A stretch of DNA of 31,957 bases from Dehalococcoidia bacterium (GCA_007571275.1 RKRS01000048.1:1-31957); one strand, 5' to 3'. Counted from the stretch's first letter, positions 23,029 through 31,521 are shown. Program-made: numbers and translations. The notes: generated by a model not told the origin, from the letters alone.

Positions 23029-24086
23029 CGCGCACACCGATGCGAGTGGCGATCGGCCTGCACCGCGACCACATCGACGACTGGGACTCAGCCGCGCTCT
23101 ATGCGCAGGAGGCGGAAAAGCTGGGCGTCTATTCCATCTGGTCGGCCGAGGCCTGGGGCTATGACGGCATCACGCCGCTCGCCTACCTCGCTGGCAAGAC
23201 GGAGACCATCAAACTCGGCACCGGCATCATCCAGGGCGGCACTCGCACACCCGCTTTGATTGGGATGACCGCGATGAGCCTGCAATCAATGTCAGGCGGC
23301 CGATTCCTGCTCGGTCTGGGGACGTCCGGACCACAGGTGATCGAAGGCTGGCACGGCGTGCCCTTTGCCCGAGCGACCTCACGTCTCAAAGAGACCGCCG
23401 AGATCGTGCGCATGGTCTGCAACGGCGAGCGGGTTGTCTACGACGGCTGGCATTACACCCTGCCCTTGCCCGACGGCGAGGGCAAGGCGATCCGCTCCGG
23501 CTCGCCGCCGGTGCAACCGCCGCCGATCTACCTGGCCTCGCTCGGAACACGCAGCCTGCAGATGTGCGGCGAGGTCGCCGACGGCTGGCTTGCCTCTTCC
23601 TTCATCCCCGAAACCGCCGACGTCTTCTTCGATGACATTCGCATCGGCGCCGAACGCACCGGACGCAGCATCGACGAGATCGACCTCGAGGCGGGCGGCG
23701 GGGTCGTCTTCAGCGACGATCCCGAGCGTGACGCGGCCCGCCACGCACGCGGTATCGCCTTCACACTGGGCGCGATGGGCTCAGCCAAGACCAACTTCTA
23801 CAACGACGCCTTCTGTCGCCAGGGCTGGGCCGACGCGGCCAAGGAAGTGCAGCGGCTCTGGATTGCCGGAGAGCGCGATCTCGCCCGCGAGCGGGTACCT
23901 GTCGAGCTGGCCTACAAGATCAACGTGATCGGTAACGACGAGGACATCAAAGAGCGTCTCCGCGTGTACCGCGACGCCGGAGTGAACACCTTCCGCGCCG
24001 GCGTTGAGGGCGCGACCGTTCGCGAACGGATCGTGAACCTCGAACGCTTCATGCACCTGATCAACGAGGTCAACGCGGAAGCGTAG
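23025..24086 (+). CDS. Luciferase-like (LLM) flavin/F420-dependent oxidoreductase
   Basis: A 353-residue TIM-barrel protein of the bacterial-luciferase-like family. It shows AALYAQEAEKLGVYSIWSAEAWGYD, IKLGTGIIQGGTRTPALIGMTA, SGGRFLLGLGTSGPQVIEGWHG and PPIYLASLGTRSLQMCGEVADGW, the order typical of the F420-dependent branch that includes methylene-H4MPT reductase-like enzymes. Cofactor choice (FMN or F420) cannot be read with certainty. It is the third gene of the crotonase-DinB-LLM operon, suggesting a catabolic or detoxification route for an acyl-CoA or a xenobiotic-like compound. It ends 6 bases before the convergent membrane-protein gene. Confidence 0.88.
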   Translation: MTRTPMRVAIGLHRDHIDDWDSAALYAQEAEKLGVYSIWSAEAWGYDGITPLAYLAGKTETIKLGTGIIQGGTRTPALIGMTAMSLQSMSGGRFLLGLGTSGPQVIEGWHGVPFARATSRLKETAEIVRMVCNGERVVYDGWHYTLPLPDGEGKAIRSGSPPVQPPPIYLASLGTRSLQMCGEVADGWLASSFIPETADVFFDDIRIGAERTGRSIDEIDLEAGGGVVFSDDPERDAARHARGIAFTLGAMGSAKTNFYNDAFCRQGWADAAKEVQRLWIAGERDLARERVPVELAYKINVIGNDEDIKERLRVYRDAGVNTFRAGVEGATVRERIVNLERFMHLINEVNAEA

Positions 24087-24091
24087 CCCCG

Positions 24092-24328
24092 TCAGTCAGC
24101 CTCCGCAGACACAAGCACCGCCAGGTTGGCCAGCAGCCAGGCGGAGGCGGCGCACAGCTGCAACCAATCTCCGCTGGACTCGATCCCGTAGGCCAGCATG
24201 CTGCCGATCCAGCAGAGGCTGGCAACAGTTTGCCCCAACCACTTGACGCTCAGCGCCCGGGACAGACGACTGCGTCCCGCGACGCCCTCGCGCTCGTTCC
24301 CGATCAGCACGCGCACTGCTGACCGCAA
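24092..24328 (-). CDS. Small two-span membrane protein (hypothetical)
   Basis: A possible 78-residue protein. A basic N-terminal stretch (GNEREGVAGRSRLSRALSVK) precedes two hydrophobic segments, VASLCWIGSMLAYGIE and WLQLCAASAWLLANLAVLV. Its start is unsettled: TTG 24328 overlaps the end of the flavoprotein gene by 25 bases; GTG codons at 24316 and 24310 also lie inside that overlap. The overlap suggests translational coupling with the flavoprotein and membrane partnership with it, but nothing proves this. No family recognised. Confidence 0.55.
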   Translation of the reverse strand: MRSAVRVLIGNEREGVAGRSRLSRALSVKWLGQTVASLCWIGSMLAYGIESSGDWLQLCAASAWLLANLAVLVSAEAD

Positions 24329-25431
24329 CAGGAGAGATCATCGAGATACATCCCCCACTTGCGGTACTCCTCCAAGTCTTCGGCCGGCAGACCGAGTGAG
24401 GTCGCAATCGCTTTGGTGACGACGGCGAAACGCTGCCGATACTTGAAGATGAAGCAGAAGATGTGATCATTGTGGCGAACGGCGGGGCCGCAGAGGAAGA
24501 TACCCGGCGTGATGGTCGATTCATCGTCCTCGCTCAGCAGCAGAGAGCCGTCATCGCGCTGCTCAAACAGGTCTGCCACTAACCGCTGACTGCCCGTAAA
24601 CCCACCTGCCAACAGCGGCTGCGTGCGGGTTTGGAACCGACGTCCGTCCTGAACCGTCACTTCATAAACACCGTTCCTGCGGGCGACCGATTCGACCGTC
24701 GTATTCGGAAACAGCTCCACCTGCTCAACGAACGGCTGCTCCTGCATCCGCTCAAGCGTGAATGGGGCGAGCGCGATGCTGGGATCGGAACTCTCTTCCT
24801 CCCACGGGCAATTCATGTCGAATACCCGCACCCGTTTGTCGCAGTACGCCAGGTGATAGGCCGCGTCAATGCCACTTTCGTAGCCGCCCACCACGATAAA
24901 GTCGTCGCCGTCCAGATCGTCATAGCTCGCGACCGTCGCAGTATGCCGACACCACTGACAGCCCTCGAACCCGCTCAGCTGCGGATACTGAAATTCGCCG
25001 GCCGCCCAGATCACATGCTTCGCCCAGAAGACCTCGCCAACCGTATCGATGCGAAATCCGTCATCGACCGCCGCAACCTGCACCACATCGACATCCTCAT
25101 ACACCGGCACCGCAAAGAACCGCGCGACGCCCTGCACATACCGCGCATAGTCCTGACCGGTCGGGTGCTCGACGCCCAAGCTGTAGGCAGGCGACGTACC
25201 AATCGCAATCGAATTCAGATCGAGCATGCCGATCGAATTGGTCGCAAACGAGGGTGTGATGAGGCGGGTCTCCGCCGGCCACGACGCGAACGACGATCCG
25301 ACGCTACGGCGTTCGAGCACCACGAAGTTCTCAACGCCGGCATGCATGAGGGTGACCGCGACGCCCACCCCAGCCGCGCCCGCGCCAACAACCACGACGT
25401 CGTAGACGTGTTCACTGTTTCTGCCAACCAT
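24304..25431 (-). CDS. FAD/NAD(P)-dependent oxidoreductase with a cysteine-rich C-terminal tail
   Basis: A 375-residue flavoprotein of the class-B monooxygenase / thioredoxin-reductase-like group. The FAD-binding motif is VVVVGAGAAGVGVAVTL (about 12-28). The NAD(P)-type motif is FIVVGGYESGIDAAYHLA (about 177). The C-terminal part has the family's ITPGIFLCGPAVRH. There is no CxxC active site in the body, but the last eight residues, CCGQQCAC, hold four cysteines after a YLDDLS helix end. Substrate unknown: oxygenase, disulfide reductase or sulfur/metalloid oxidoreductase are possible. GGGAAATCG-like sequence lies near the start on the plus strand, but the minus-strand ribosome-binding site is weak. 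It is followed by the small membrane protein at 24092. Confidence 0.83.
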   Translation of the reverse strand: MVGRNSEHVYDVVVVGAGAAGVGVAVTLMHAGVENFVVLERRSVGSSFASWPAETRLITPSFATNSIGMLDLNSIAIGTSPAYSLGVEHPTGQDYARYVQGVARFFAVPVYEDVDVVQVAAVDDGFRIDTVGEVFWAKHVIWAAGEFQYPQLSGFEGCQWCRHTATVASYDDLDGDDFIVVGGYESGIDAAYHLAYCDKRVRVFDMNCPWEEESSDPSIALAPFTLERMQEQPFVEQVELFPNTTVESVARRNGVYEVTVQDGRRFQTRTQPLLAGGFTGSQRLVADLFEQRDDGSLLLSEDDESTITPGIFLCGPAVRHNDHIFCFIFKYRQRFAVVTKAIATSLGLPAEDLEEYRKWGMYLDDLSCCGQQCAC

Positions 25432-25624
25432 GGGGAAATCGATCTAGGCGGACTGTGTGTTCCCAACGGCCCGTCCGCAAGGCTCTCAGTGCTGCCGGTA
25501 GATGACCGGCGGACTTCACGCGCTTCCAGACCCCAGACGCCTCCCGTCCAGTCCTGCCCTCAATATCGCACGGGACGCGCCCCAGTATCTGTCGCGCCCG
25601 CAACATTCCCCAAAGAGCGCGGCG

Positions 25625-27394
25625 CTAGCGGGACAGCACATCGTAGCCAGGCTCGCCTTCGGTCACCTGAATCCAGCTGTTGGCCGGGATTTCCGTCAGC
25701 GTCGTGACCAGGCCGCTGGCTGGCCAGCGGATGATCAGGTCTGCGCTTGTGGCGTCGGCCAGGCCAAAGTGCAACGCGTCCTCGCTCTGCCCGAGGAAGT
25801 GGCTCGACACGCCCATCTCGCGAATCTGTTCGGGCAGCCCTGTCGCGTTCAACGTGACGCGGGCGCCCAGCCCCTGTCGATTGCTCGTCGTGCCCTCAAG
25901 CGAGACTCGCAGCCATCCGCCTGTGCCACTCGACTTGTTCAGATAGAGCCGGGGCTCGGAGGCATTGTTGACCACGAAGACATCGAGGTCGCCGTCGCCA
26001 TCCGCATCAAAGACGAGCAAACCCTTGCCGTCTTCGATGTCGTCCAGGCCCACCTCCGTGCTGCGGACATCAAACTGTCCCCCGCCGATGTTCTCCCAGT
26101 AACGCATGGCATCGGCATCGAACCCAGGCATCATCTCCATGCCGTTGGTCATCGTCAGATCGAGGTCACCGTCGTTGTCTGCGTCGAAGAAGGCGGCGCC
26201 CCAACCCCATGATCCATTGCGGACGCCCGCTTCATCCGTGGCATCCGTGAAGCGACGGTCGCCGTCGTTGCGGAAGAGGCGGTTGCCGTCCTTGGTTCCC
26301 TCCTCGTCGCCACCGGGACTCCCGCGCTGGAACGAGAACACCGAAGTGACGAACCAGTCCAAATCGCCATCGGCGTCGTAGTCGCCGAACGTCGTGCCCA
26401 TCGCGTTCTGCGCCGTCCCGACGCGAGCGTCCAACGTACCGTCCGAGAAGGTGCCGTCGCCGTTGTTCCAGAACAACCGACTGGTACCGAAGTCGGACGC
26501 CACCGCCAGCTCCGGCCAGCCGTCGCCGTCGAGGTCAACGAACGTTGAGCCAAAGGCGAACGTGCCTTCGGTCAGCTGAGCCTGCGTCTGTGAGATCACG
26601 CCTTCCATCTGCACGCCGGCGGCGTCCGTCACGTCCTCAAAATGGCCCGGCGCTTCCGCGCCCCGATTGCGCAGCAGCCGAACCCCAGCCACAGCCTCCC
26701 CGACGAGCTGCGCCGGTCGCCACTCGGTCACGTGCAGATCGAGGAACCCGTCGAGATCGTAGTCGCCAAACGCGGCGGAAAATCCAATCCGCCGATCGCC
26801 GGTCGCGACAGCGACGCCGCGCTCCATCGCCTCTTCGTTGAACGTTCCCCCGTCGTTGATAAACAGGTAATGCCGCGTATCGCCGATGGTCGTGATGAAG
26901 AGATCGAGATCTCCGTCGTTGTCAACGTCGCCCCAGACCGCGCCATTGGACTGCAGATTCCAGTCCTGCAAACCCATTTCGCCCGATACGTCTACAAACG
27001 TGCCGTCGCCGAGGTTACGGAAGAGCAGATCATGACCGTCAAGCCGCGTCACGATCAGATCGGTCGCGCCGTCGCCGTCGAAGTCGCCCGCGGCTGCGCC
27101 GCCGGTCATCCGCTCCGCATCACAGAGCGTGCCCGAGCGCTCTTCCTCCGTTGCGCGCATGATGTTGTCGAACAGACAGTCGCCTGGCCGGCGAGCCTCG
27201 TGCTGGACGTACATCAGCCCGGCCGACTCCGTCGCGTCGGCGAACGACGTTTCCGTCGGCATCGCAACCTGCATGGCGGCGTCGGAATATTCCGGTATCG
27301 GATCGCTGCAGGCAGCGGCGATCAGGGCCGCGACCGCGCTCACCAATAACAGGGTGGTCAACCGTAAGACATTCATCGCAGATACTGCTTTCAC
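25625..27394 (-). CDS. CRTAC1-type lipoprotein (FG-GAP/VCBS repeats, ASPIC/UnbV domain)
   Basis: A 589-residue secreted lipoprotein. Residues 1-29 are a signal peptide with lipobox IAAAC (Cys29 lipidated). Then come about seven beta-propeller repeats, each with a DxDxDGxxD calcium loop (GDFDGDGATDL, GDVDNDGDLDL, GDYDLDGFLDL, VDLDGDGWPEL, GDYDADGDLDW, FDADNDGDLDL, FDADGDGDLDV). A C-terminal ASPIC/UnbV domain (WLRVSLEGTTSNRQGLGARV ... LHFGLADATSADLIIRWPASG) follows. The family is found in environmental bacteria and eukaryotic cartilage proteins; a calcium-dependent extracellular adhesion or substrate-binding role is inferred. ATG 27376 (MNVLRL) is a possible shorter start. It is divergent from the CoA-transferase with 85 bases between them. 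Confidence 0.88.
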   Translation of the reverse strand: MKAVSAMNVLRLTTLLLVSAVAALIAAACSDPIPEYSDAAMQVAMPTETSFADATESAGLMYVQHEARRPGDCLFDNIMRATEEERSGTLCDAERMTGGAAAGDFDGDGATDLIVTRLDGHDLLFRNLGDGTFVDVSGEMGLQDWNLQSNGAVWGDVDNDGDLDLFITTIGDTRHYLFINDGGTFNEEAMERGVAVATGDRRIGFSAAFGDYDLDGFLDLHVTEWRPAQLVGEAVAGVRLLRNRGAEAPGHFEDVTDAAGVQMEGVISQTQAQLTEGTFAFGSTFVDLDGDGWPELAVASDFGTSRLFWNNGDGTFSDGTLDARVGTAQNAMGTTFGDYDADGDLDWFVTSVFSFQRGSPGGDEEGTKDGNRLFRNDGDRRFTDATDEAGVRNGSWGWGAAFFDADNDGDLDLTMTNGMEMMPGFDADAMRYWENIGGGQFDVRSTEVGLDDIEDGKGLLVFDADGDGDLDVFVVNNASEPRLYLNKSSGTGGWLRVSLEGTTSNRQGLGARVTLNATGLPEQIREMGVSSHFLGQSEDALHFGLADATSADLIIRWPASGLVTTLTEIPANSWIQVTEGEPGYDVLSR

Positions 27395-27479
27395 TGTGAT
27401 CGCTCAGTTCGTTGGCGATCCCAACTCACGGATCGCAGCGCTGTTCATCTCATCCCGTTCGAGCGAAAGGGTAGCGAAC

Positions 27480-28778
27480 ATGACCACCACATATGAAGGC
27501 TCTCCGCATACCGGTCCGCTCAGTGGCATTCGCGTGCTGGAATTTTCCCAGATCATCGCCGGCCCGTTCGGTTGCCAGAATCTGGCCGACATGGGCGCCG
27601 AGGTGATCAAGGTCGAACCGCCTGAGGGCGAGGCCTGGCGACAGTTCTCCCAGTTCATGCCGGGCGAGTCGAAATGGTTTCAGTCATTGAATCGCGGCAA
27701 GCGTTCGCTCGTGCTCGCTCTCCGCGACCCCGAGGCGCAGGCCATCGTGCACAAGCTGATCCCCGACATCGACGTCGTCGTGATCAACTATCGCCCCGAT
27801 GTCGCGGCTCGACTGGGACTCGATTACGACACCCTGCGCACGATTCGACCCGACCTGATCTACGTCGACAACACAGCCTTCGGACGCCAGGGACCCTGGG
27901 CGCAGCGACCGGGCTACGACATCGTCGCACAGGCTGTCTCGGGACTGATGGCGTTGGACGGCAAGCTTGACGACAACGGCACCGCGCCGTCGCCGGTCTC
28001 CTCGCCGGTCGCTGACTATGGCACTGGCATCGTGATCGCGCTCGGTGTCTGCGCGGCGCTCTTCCATCGTCAGCAAACTGGCGAGGGTCAGATGGTGGAG
28101 ACGACCCTGCTCAACACGGCACTGGCGATGCAGGGCAGCTCGGTCATGCAACTGCCCGCCGCCGACGCCTTGCCCGAGGCCAAGATGGCGCGTCTCAACG
28201 AGCTGCGAGCGCACGGAGCGCCCTACGCCGAGCTGCAGGAGGTCTACAAGGATCGCGGCGCGCAGGGAGCGCTCAACATCTACTACCGCTGCTACGAGAC
28301 GCGCGATGGGGCGGTCGCGATTGGCGCGCTCTCGGCATCGCTGTGGGCGAAGGTGCGGGCGGCGCTGGAGACCGACTTCCTCGGCTTCGCCGATCCTAAT
28401 CTGGATCCGACTGATCCGGACCAGCTTGCCCAAGCAGTGGCGAGCGTTCGTGAGGTCGAAGCGCGCGTCCGTGCCCAAACCACCGACTACTGGCTGGAAC
28501 GGTTCGAGGCTCACGGCGTCCCCAGCGGTCCGATTCGCTTCCCGGAGGAACTCGCGGACGATCCACAGATCGAGGCGAACGGGATGGTCGTCGACCTGAC
28601 TCACGACCTCTCGGGCCCTCAGCGTCAGGTGGGTCCGCTGTTGAAAATGAGCGCGACGCCCACGTCGCCACAGGGATCATCGCCACCGCTGGGACGCGAT
28701 ACGAACGCAATCGTGGCCAGCGCCGGCTACAGCGAAGAAGCGCTGGCCGACCTACGCGCCCGTGGGATCATCGCCTGA
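27480..28778 (+). CDS. Class III CoA-transferase (CaiB/BaiF family)
   Basis: A 432-residue family III CoA-transferase that moves CoA between carboxylic acids. It opens LSGIRVLEFSQIIAGPFGCQ, continues with LADMGAEVIKVEPPEG and NRGKRSLVLAL, and has the catalytic aspartate Asp179 in SPVADYGTG. The C-terminal part has EYL-like FPEELADDPQIEANGMVVDL and PLGRDTNAIVAS. Start ATG 27480 has AAAGGG 8 bases upstream; an open frame extends back to 27129 but overlaps the divergent lipoprotein gene and was rejected. It is three bases from the convergent methyltransferase stop. Substrate unknown; with the acyl-CoA dehydrogenase and crotonase it fits carboxylic-acid catabolism. Confidence 0.9.
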   Translation: MTTTYEGSPHTGPLSGIRVLEFSQIIAGPFGCQNLADMGAEVIKVEPPEGEAWRQFSQFMPGESKWFQSLNRGKRSLVLALRDPEAQAIVHKLIPDIDVVVINYRPDVAARLGLDYDTLRTIRPDLIYVDNTAFGRQGPWAQRPGYDIVAQAVSGLMALDGKLDDNGTAPSPVSSPVADYGTGIVIALGVCAALFHRQQTGEGQMVETTLLNTALAMQGSSVMQLPAADALPEAKMARLNELRAHGAPYAELQEVYKDRGAQGALNIYYRCYETRDGAVAIGALSASLWAKVRAALETDFLGFADPNLDPTDPDQLAQAVASVREVEARVRAQTTDYWLERFEAHGVPSGPIRFPEELADDPQIEANGMVVDLTHDLSGPQRQVGPLLKMSATPTSPQGSSPPLGRDTNAIVASAGYSEEALADLRARGIIA

Positions 28779-28781
28779 AGC

Positions 28782-29699
28782 CTAGCATGCGCTCTCTGGG
28801 ATTAATTTTCGTTGTCGCGGCTCGGTCATCTCTGCATCAAACTTGAAGCCGACATGACGAGGGTTGGAATATGCCAAACGCTGCGCCATGATCCGGGTTG
28901 CATCGGGATTGTTGTCGATCAACAGATAGTTACGATCATTCTTTGCCGCGGCAACACCTGTAGTGCCAGAGCCTGCGAAACAATCAAGTACCAGATCGCC
29001 GGGATTGGAATGGACACGTACGATCCGATCGAGCACAGCCAGAGGTTTCTGAGTTGGATAACCAGTGCGTTCATGCCCATTCGTGGGAACAATGGTCTGC
29101 CACCAGACATCAGTTGGAGTCTTGCCTCGTTTTGCTTTCTCATCAGTGACCAGGCCAGGCGCCAGGTACGGAATGCGGTCGATGTCATCATAGCGGAACG
29201 TATAGTGCGCATTGTTCTTCGTGTACCAGAAGATCACGTCGTGTTTCGCTGACCAGCGCGATTTCGAGCGACCACCGAAATCATAGACCCACACGATCTC
29301 GTTCATGTACTGTTGGCGTCCGAATATCTCATCGAGCATGATTTTGCAGTAATGTGACTCGCGGCTATCTATATGAAAGAACAGTGAGCCGGATGGAGCG
29401 AGGATACGATGTAGTTCAACGATACGGCATCGAAGAAATTGGAGGAAATCATCGAAGGTATCTGCATAGGAAACAGAGGGTGCGTCCGGCAACGAGCGAT
29501 AGCGACGCCCATTGAACCCGACGCGGTCCCCATCCGATTCGTCTCGTTCCACACGAATTCGTTGATGCGCGCGCTTTTTCCCGGTATTGAAAGGCGGATC
29601 AATATAGATCAGTGGTATGGAGTCGCTTGCAATACTTGGCAGCGCATCCATGTTATCCGCCAACCAGATTGTGTTGACAGTACTATTGCTGACGGCCAT
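28782..29699 (-). CDS. Orphan site-specific DNA methyltransferase, beta class (N6-adenine or N4-cytosine)
   Basis: A 305-residue S-adenosylmethionine-dependent DNA methyltransferase. Motif IV DPPFNTG (34-40, LIYIDPPFNTGKK) comes before the SAM-binding motif I DCFAGSGTTG (about 240), the permuted beta order. A target-recognition region lies between, ending TGYPTQKPLAVLDRIV (motif X). No restriction endonuclease or specificity gene is in the window. Sampled G+C is about 47-52% against more than 60% in the flanking genes, suggesting transfer from a phage or mobile island. A GGAG lies 7 bases before ATG 29699. The target sequence cannot be inferred. Confidence 0.87.
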   Translation of the reverse strand: MAVSNSTVNTIWLADNMDALPSIASDSIPLIYIDPPFNTGKKRAHQRIRVERDESDGDRVGFNGRRYRSLPDAPSVSYADTFDDFLQFLRCRIVELHRILAPSGSLFFHIDSRESHYCKIMLDEIFGRQQYMNEIVWVYDFGGRSKSRWSAKHDVIFWYTKNNAHYTFRYDDIDRIPYLAPGLVTDEKAKRGKTPTDVWWQTIVPTNGHERTGYPTQKPLAVLDRIVRVHSNPGDLVLDCFAGSGTTGVAAAKNDRNYLLIDNNPDATRIMAQRLAYSNPRHVGFKFDAEMTEPRQRKLIPESAC

Positions 29700-29747
29700 A
29701 GAGCATCTCCAGCTCTACGCTCATCCAGACCAGCATGTTTCCCCAAT

Positions 29748-29998
29748 TCAGAGCACGCCCTCCCAGGCGGCGACCTCCTCGCCGCGGAAGTCGTCCTCGA
29801 CTCGGGCTGACTCCCCCAAGACGACGGTCTGGCGCGTATCCGTATCCCACCTGGGCCAGGACAGATTGTCTGTGCTCGGGTCGCCACTGCGAGCGAAAGC
29901 GATCCAGGTGTCCATCGTCAGCTCGGCCAGCGCATTGGCGGCAACGCCTTCGCCGGCGAACATTGCCGCTGGCTTGTGCGTACCGAAGACGAAGGGAA
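29748..29998 (-). pseudogene. Carboxylesterase type B, C-terminal fragment only
   Basis: An open frame on the minus strand reads IPFVFGTHKPAAMFAGEG, then MDTWIAFARSGDPSTDNLSWPRWD, DTRQTVVLGESARVEDDF, ending AAWEGVL at a TGA (29748). These are the final ~84 residues of a carboxylesterase (alpha/beta hydrolase): the family normally has EIPFVFG, W..FARTGDP and WP. The catalytic Ser, Glu and His lie upstream and are missing. The match stops abruptly before IPF, at about 29,998, where the neighbouring sequence becomes AT-richer and starts the sialate esterase frame. The G+C is like the left part of the window. It is 48 bases upstream of the methyltransferase. Confidence 0.72.
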
Positions 29999-31349
29999 TG
30001 AACCACTTTTCTCAACTACCGCGGTTGCTGATGCAGAAGGCAATTGGCGAACTGAACTTCCGGCAATGGCTGCAGGCGGCCCCTATATACTCAAAGTCAG
30101 CAGTAGTAACACCCTGGAGTTGACAAACATCCTTTTTGGAGAAGTTTGGGTCTGTTCTGGACAATCAAACATGCAGTGGTCTGTGAGTGCCTCAAAGGAC
30201 AGTGAGGCAGAAATCGCCGCAGCGAACTATCCGAATATCCGACTGCTCTATATACCGCGGGTCCCGTCGGGGCTGCTTCAGAATGATGTAGAGGCAGACT
30301 GGTACGAAACCACGCCAGAGACAATCGCAAATTTTTCGGCTGTTGCCTACTATTTCGGACGGAAACTCTATAAAAACCTTGATGTACCGATCGGATTAAT
30401 CAACACTTCCTGGGGTGGTACTCGCATTGAGCCGTGGACCCCGCCCGCTGGTTTCACCAGTGTGCCTGCTCTTGAATCCATATCCAAAGAAATTCAGGAA
30501 GCGCACGCCACTTATCGTGAGCAGCTGCCGCAAAAAATGAAGGACATTGAAGCGTGGATAGCGGAGACGCGGGTGGCATTAGAAACTGGCGCACGTCTTA
30601 CGCAGATGCCTAACAACAGACATTCTTTGAGACACCAAGCGAGACCCACAGGGCTTTACAACGGTATGGTGCATCCCCTTGTTCCGTACGCTATACGTGG
30701 CGCACTTTGGTATCAAGGTGAGTCGAACCTCCGGGACGGTATGCTCTACCACGAGAAAATGAAAGCACTCATTAACGGGTGGCGCGAGGTCTGGGGACAA
30801 GGTGATTTTCCGTTCTATTTTGTTCAACTCGCTCCGTTCAATTACGGCGGGCGGAACGCCAGCCCATTTTTCTTGCCCCAAATTTGGGAAGCACAAACGA
30901 CAACGCTATCTGTCCCAAATACCGGCATGGCTGTAACAACAGACATCGGCAATCTCAGGGACATCCATCCGAGAAACAAGCAGGATGTCGGCAGACGGCT
31001 TGCATTATGGGCACTTGCAAAGACATACGGTAGAGATGATGTAACTTACTCCGGGCCACTCTACAAATCGATGACAGTAGATGGAAACACAATTCGGCTC
31101 AGTTTCGACTATGTGGGTAGCGGGCTGATGACGCGAGATGAGAAACCTCTCATATGGTTTGAAATTGCGGGCGAAGACCAGCAATTCGTCGAAGCAGGCG
31201 CGACGATTGATGGCGACACAATTGTCGTTTCCAGTGACACGGTCGCGAATCCTGTTGCAGTCCGATTCGGTTGGCATCAAAGTGCTGAACCTAATTTGGT
31301 GAACAAAGAAGGATTGCCTGCATCACCGTTTCGGACACATCCATGGTAA
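29976..31349 (+). CDS. Sialate O-acetylesterase family SGNH hydrolase, 5'-truncated
   Basis: A SGNH-fold esterase that removes O-acetyl groups from sialic acid or related sugars. The catalytic serine lies in SGQSNMQW (about residue 61 of this frame), followed by SWGGTRIEPW, ALWYQGESNLRD (about 245) and DIHP (about 328), the Ser, Gly, Asn and Asp/His blocks. The C-terminal beta domain is complete. The N-terminal part is short: families usually have about 110 residues including a signal peptide before the GQSN block. The frame before FSTTAVADAEGNW runs into the carboxylesterase remnant, so GTG 29976 is unlikely to be a true start. Sampled G+C is about 42%. A hairpin follows at 31371. The next gene is a mandelate racemase relative. 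Confidence 0.8.
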   Translation: MRTEDEGNEPLFSTTAVADAEGNWRTELPAMAAGGPYILKVSSSNTLELTNILFGEVWVCSGQSNMQWSVSASKDSEAEIAAANYPNIRLLYIPRVPSGLLQNDVEADWYETTPETIANFSAVAYYFGRKLYKNLDVPIGLINTSWGGTRIEPWTPPAGFTSVPALESISKEIQEAHATYREQLPQKMKDIEAWIAETRVALETGARLTQMPNNRHSLRHQARPTGLYNGMVHPLVPYAIRGALWYQGESNLRDGMLYHEKMKALINGWREVWGQGDFPFYFVQLAPFNYGGRNASPFFLPQIWEAQTTTLSVPNTGMAVTTDIGNLRDIHPRNKQDVGRRLALWALAKTYGRDDVTYSGPLYKSMTVDGNTIRLSFDYVGSGLMTRDEKPLIWFEIAGEDQQFVEAGATIDGDTIVVSSDTVANPVAVRFGWHQSAEPNLVNKEGLPASPFRTHPW

Positions 31350-31370
31350 TTGGCCTTCAGCGGTCAGGGC

Positions 31371-31389
31371 GCAATGACTGCGTCATTGC
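31371..31389 (+). terminator. Rho-independent terminator after the sialate esterase
   Basis: GCAATGAC (31371-31378) and GTCATTGC (31382-31389) form a perfect 8-bp stem with a 3-base loop, followed by TTTC. It lies 21 bases past the esterase stop. Confidence 0.6.
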
Positions 31390-31521
31390 TTTCAGCCATC
31401 AGCAAAGATAGCTTTCTTTTACTCGAAAACCTCTTGCGGACTGCTGAGAATGGCTTCGGCTTTCGTGGCGAATGTCCTGACAGCTGACTGCTATAAAGAA
31501 CGGAGGACCATAGATAAAAAA

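Noticed and set aside
25494..25510. GCCGGT/ACCGGC hairpin upstream of the flavoprotein gene
   Set aside because: A short GC-rich stem without a T-run on either strand; chance occurrence is likely in this composition.
27129..27479. N-terminal extension of the CoA-transferase frame
   Set aside because: It would overlap the lipoprotein signal peptide region on the other strand and has no family match; ATG 27480 begins the conserved domain and has AAAGGG upstream.
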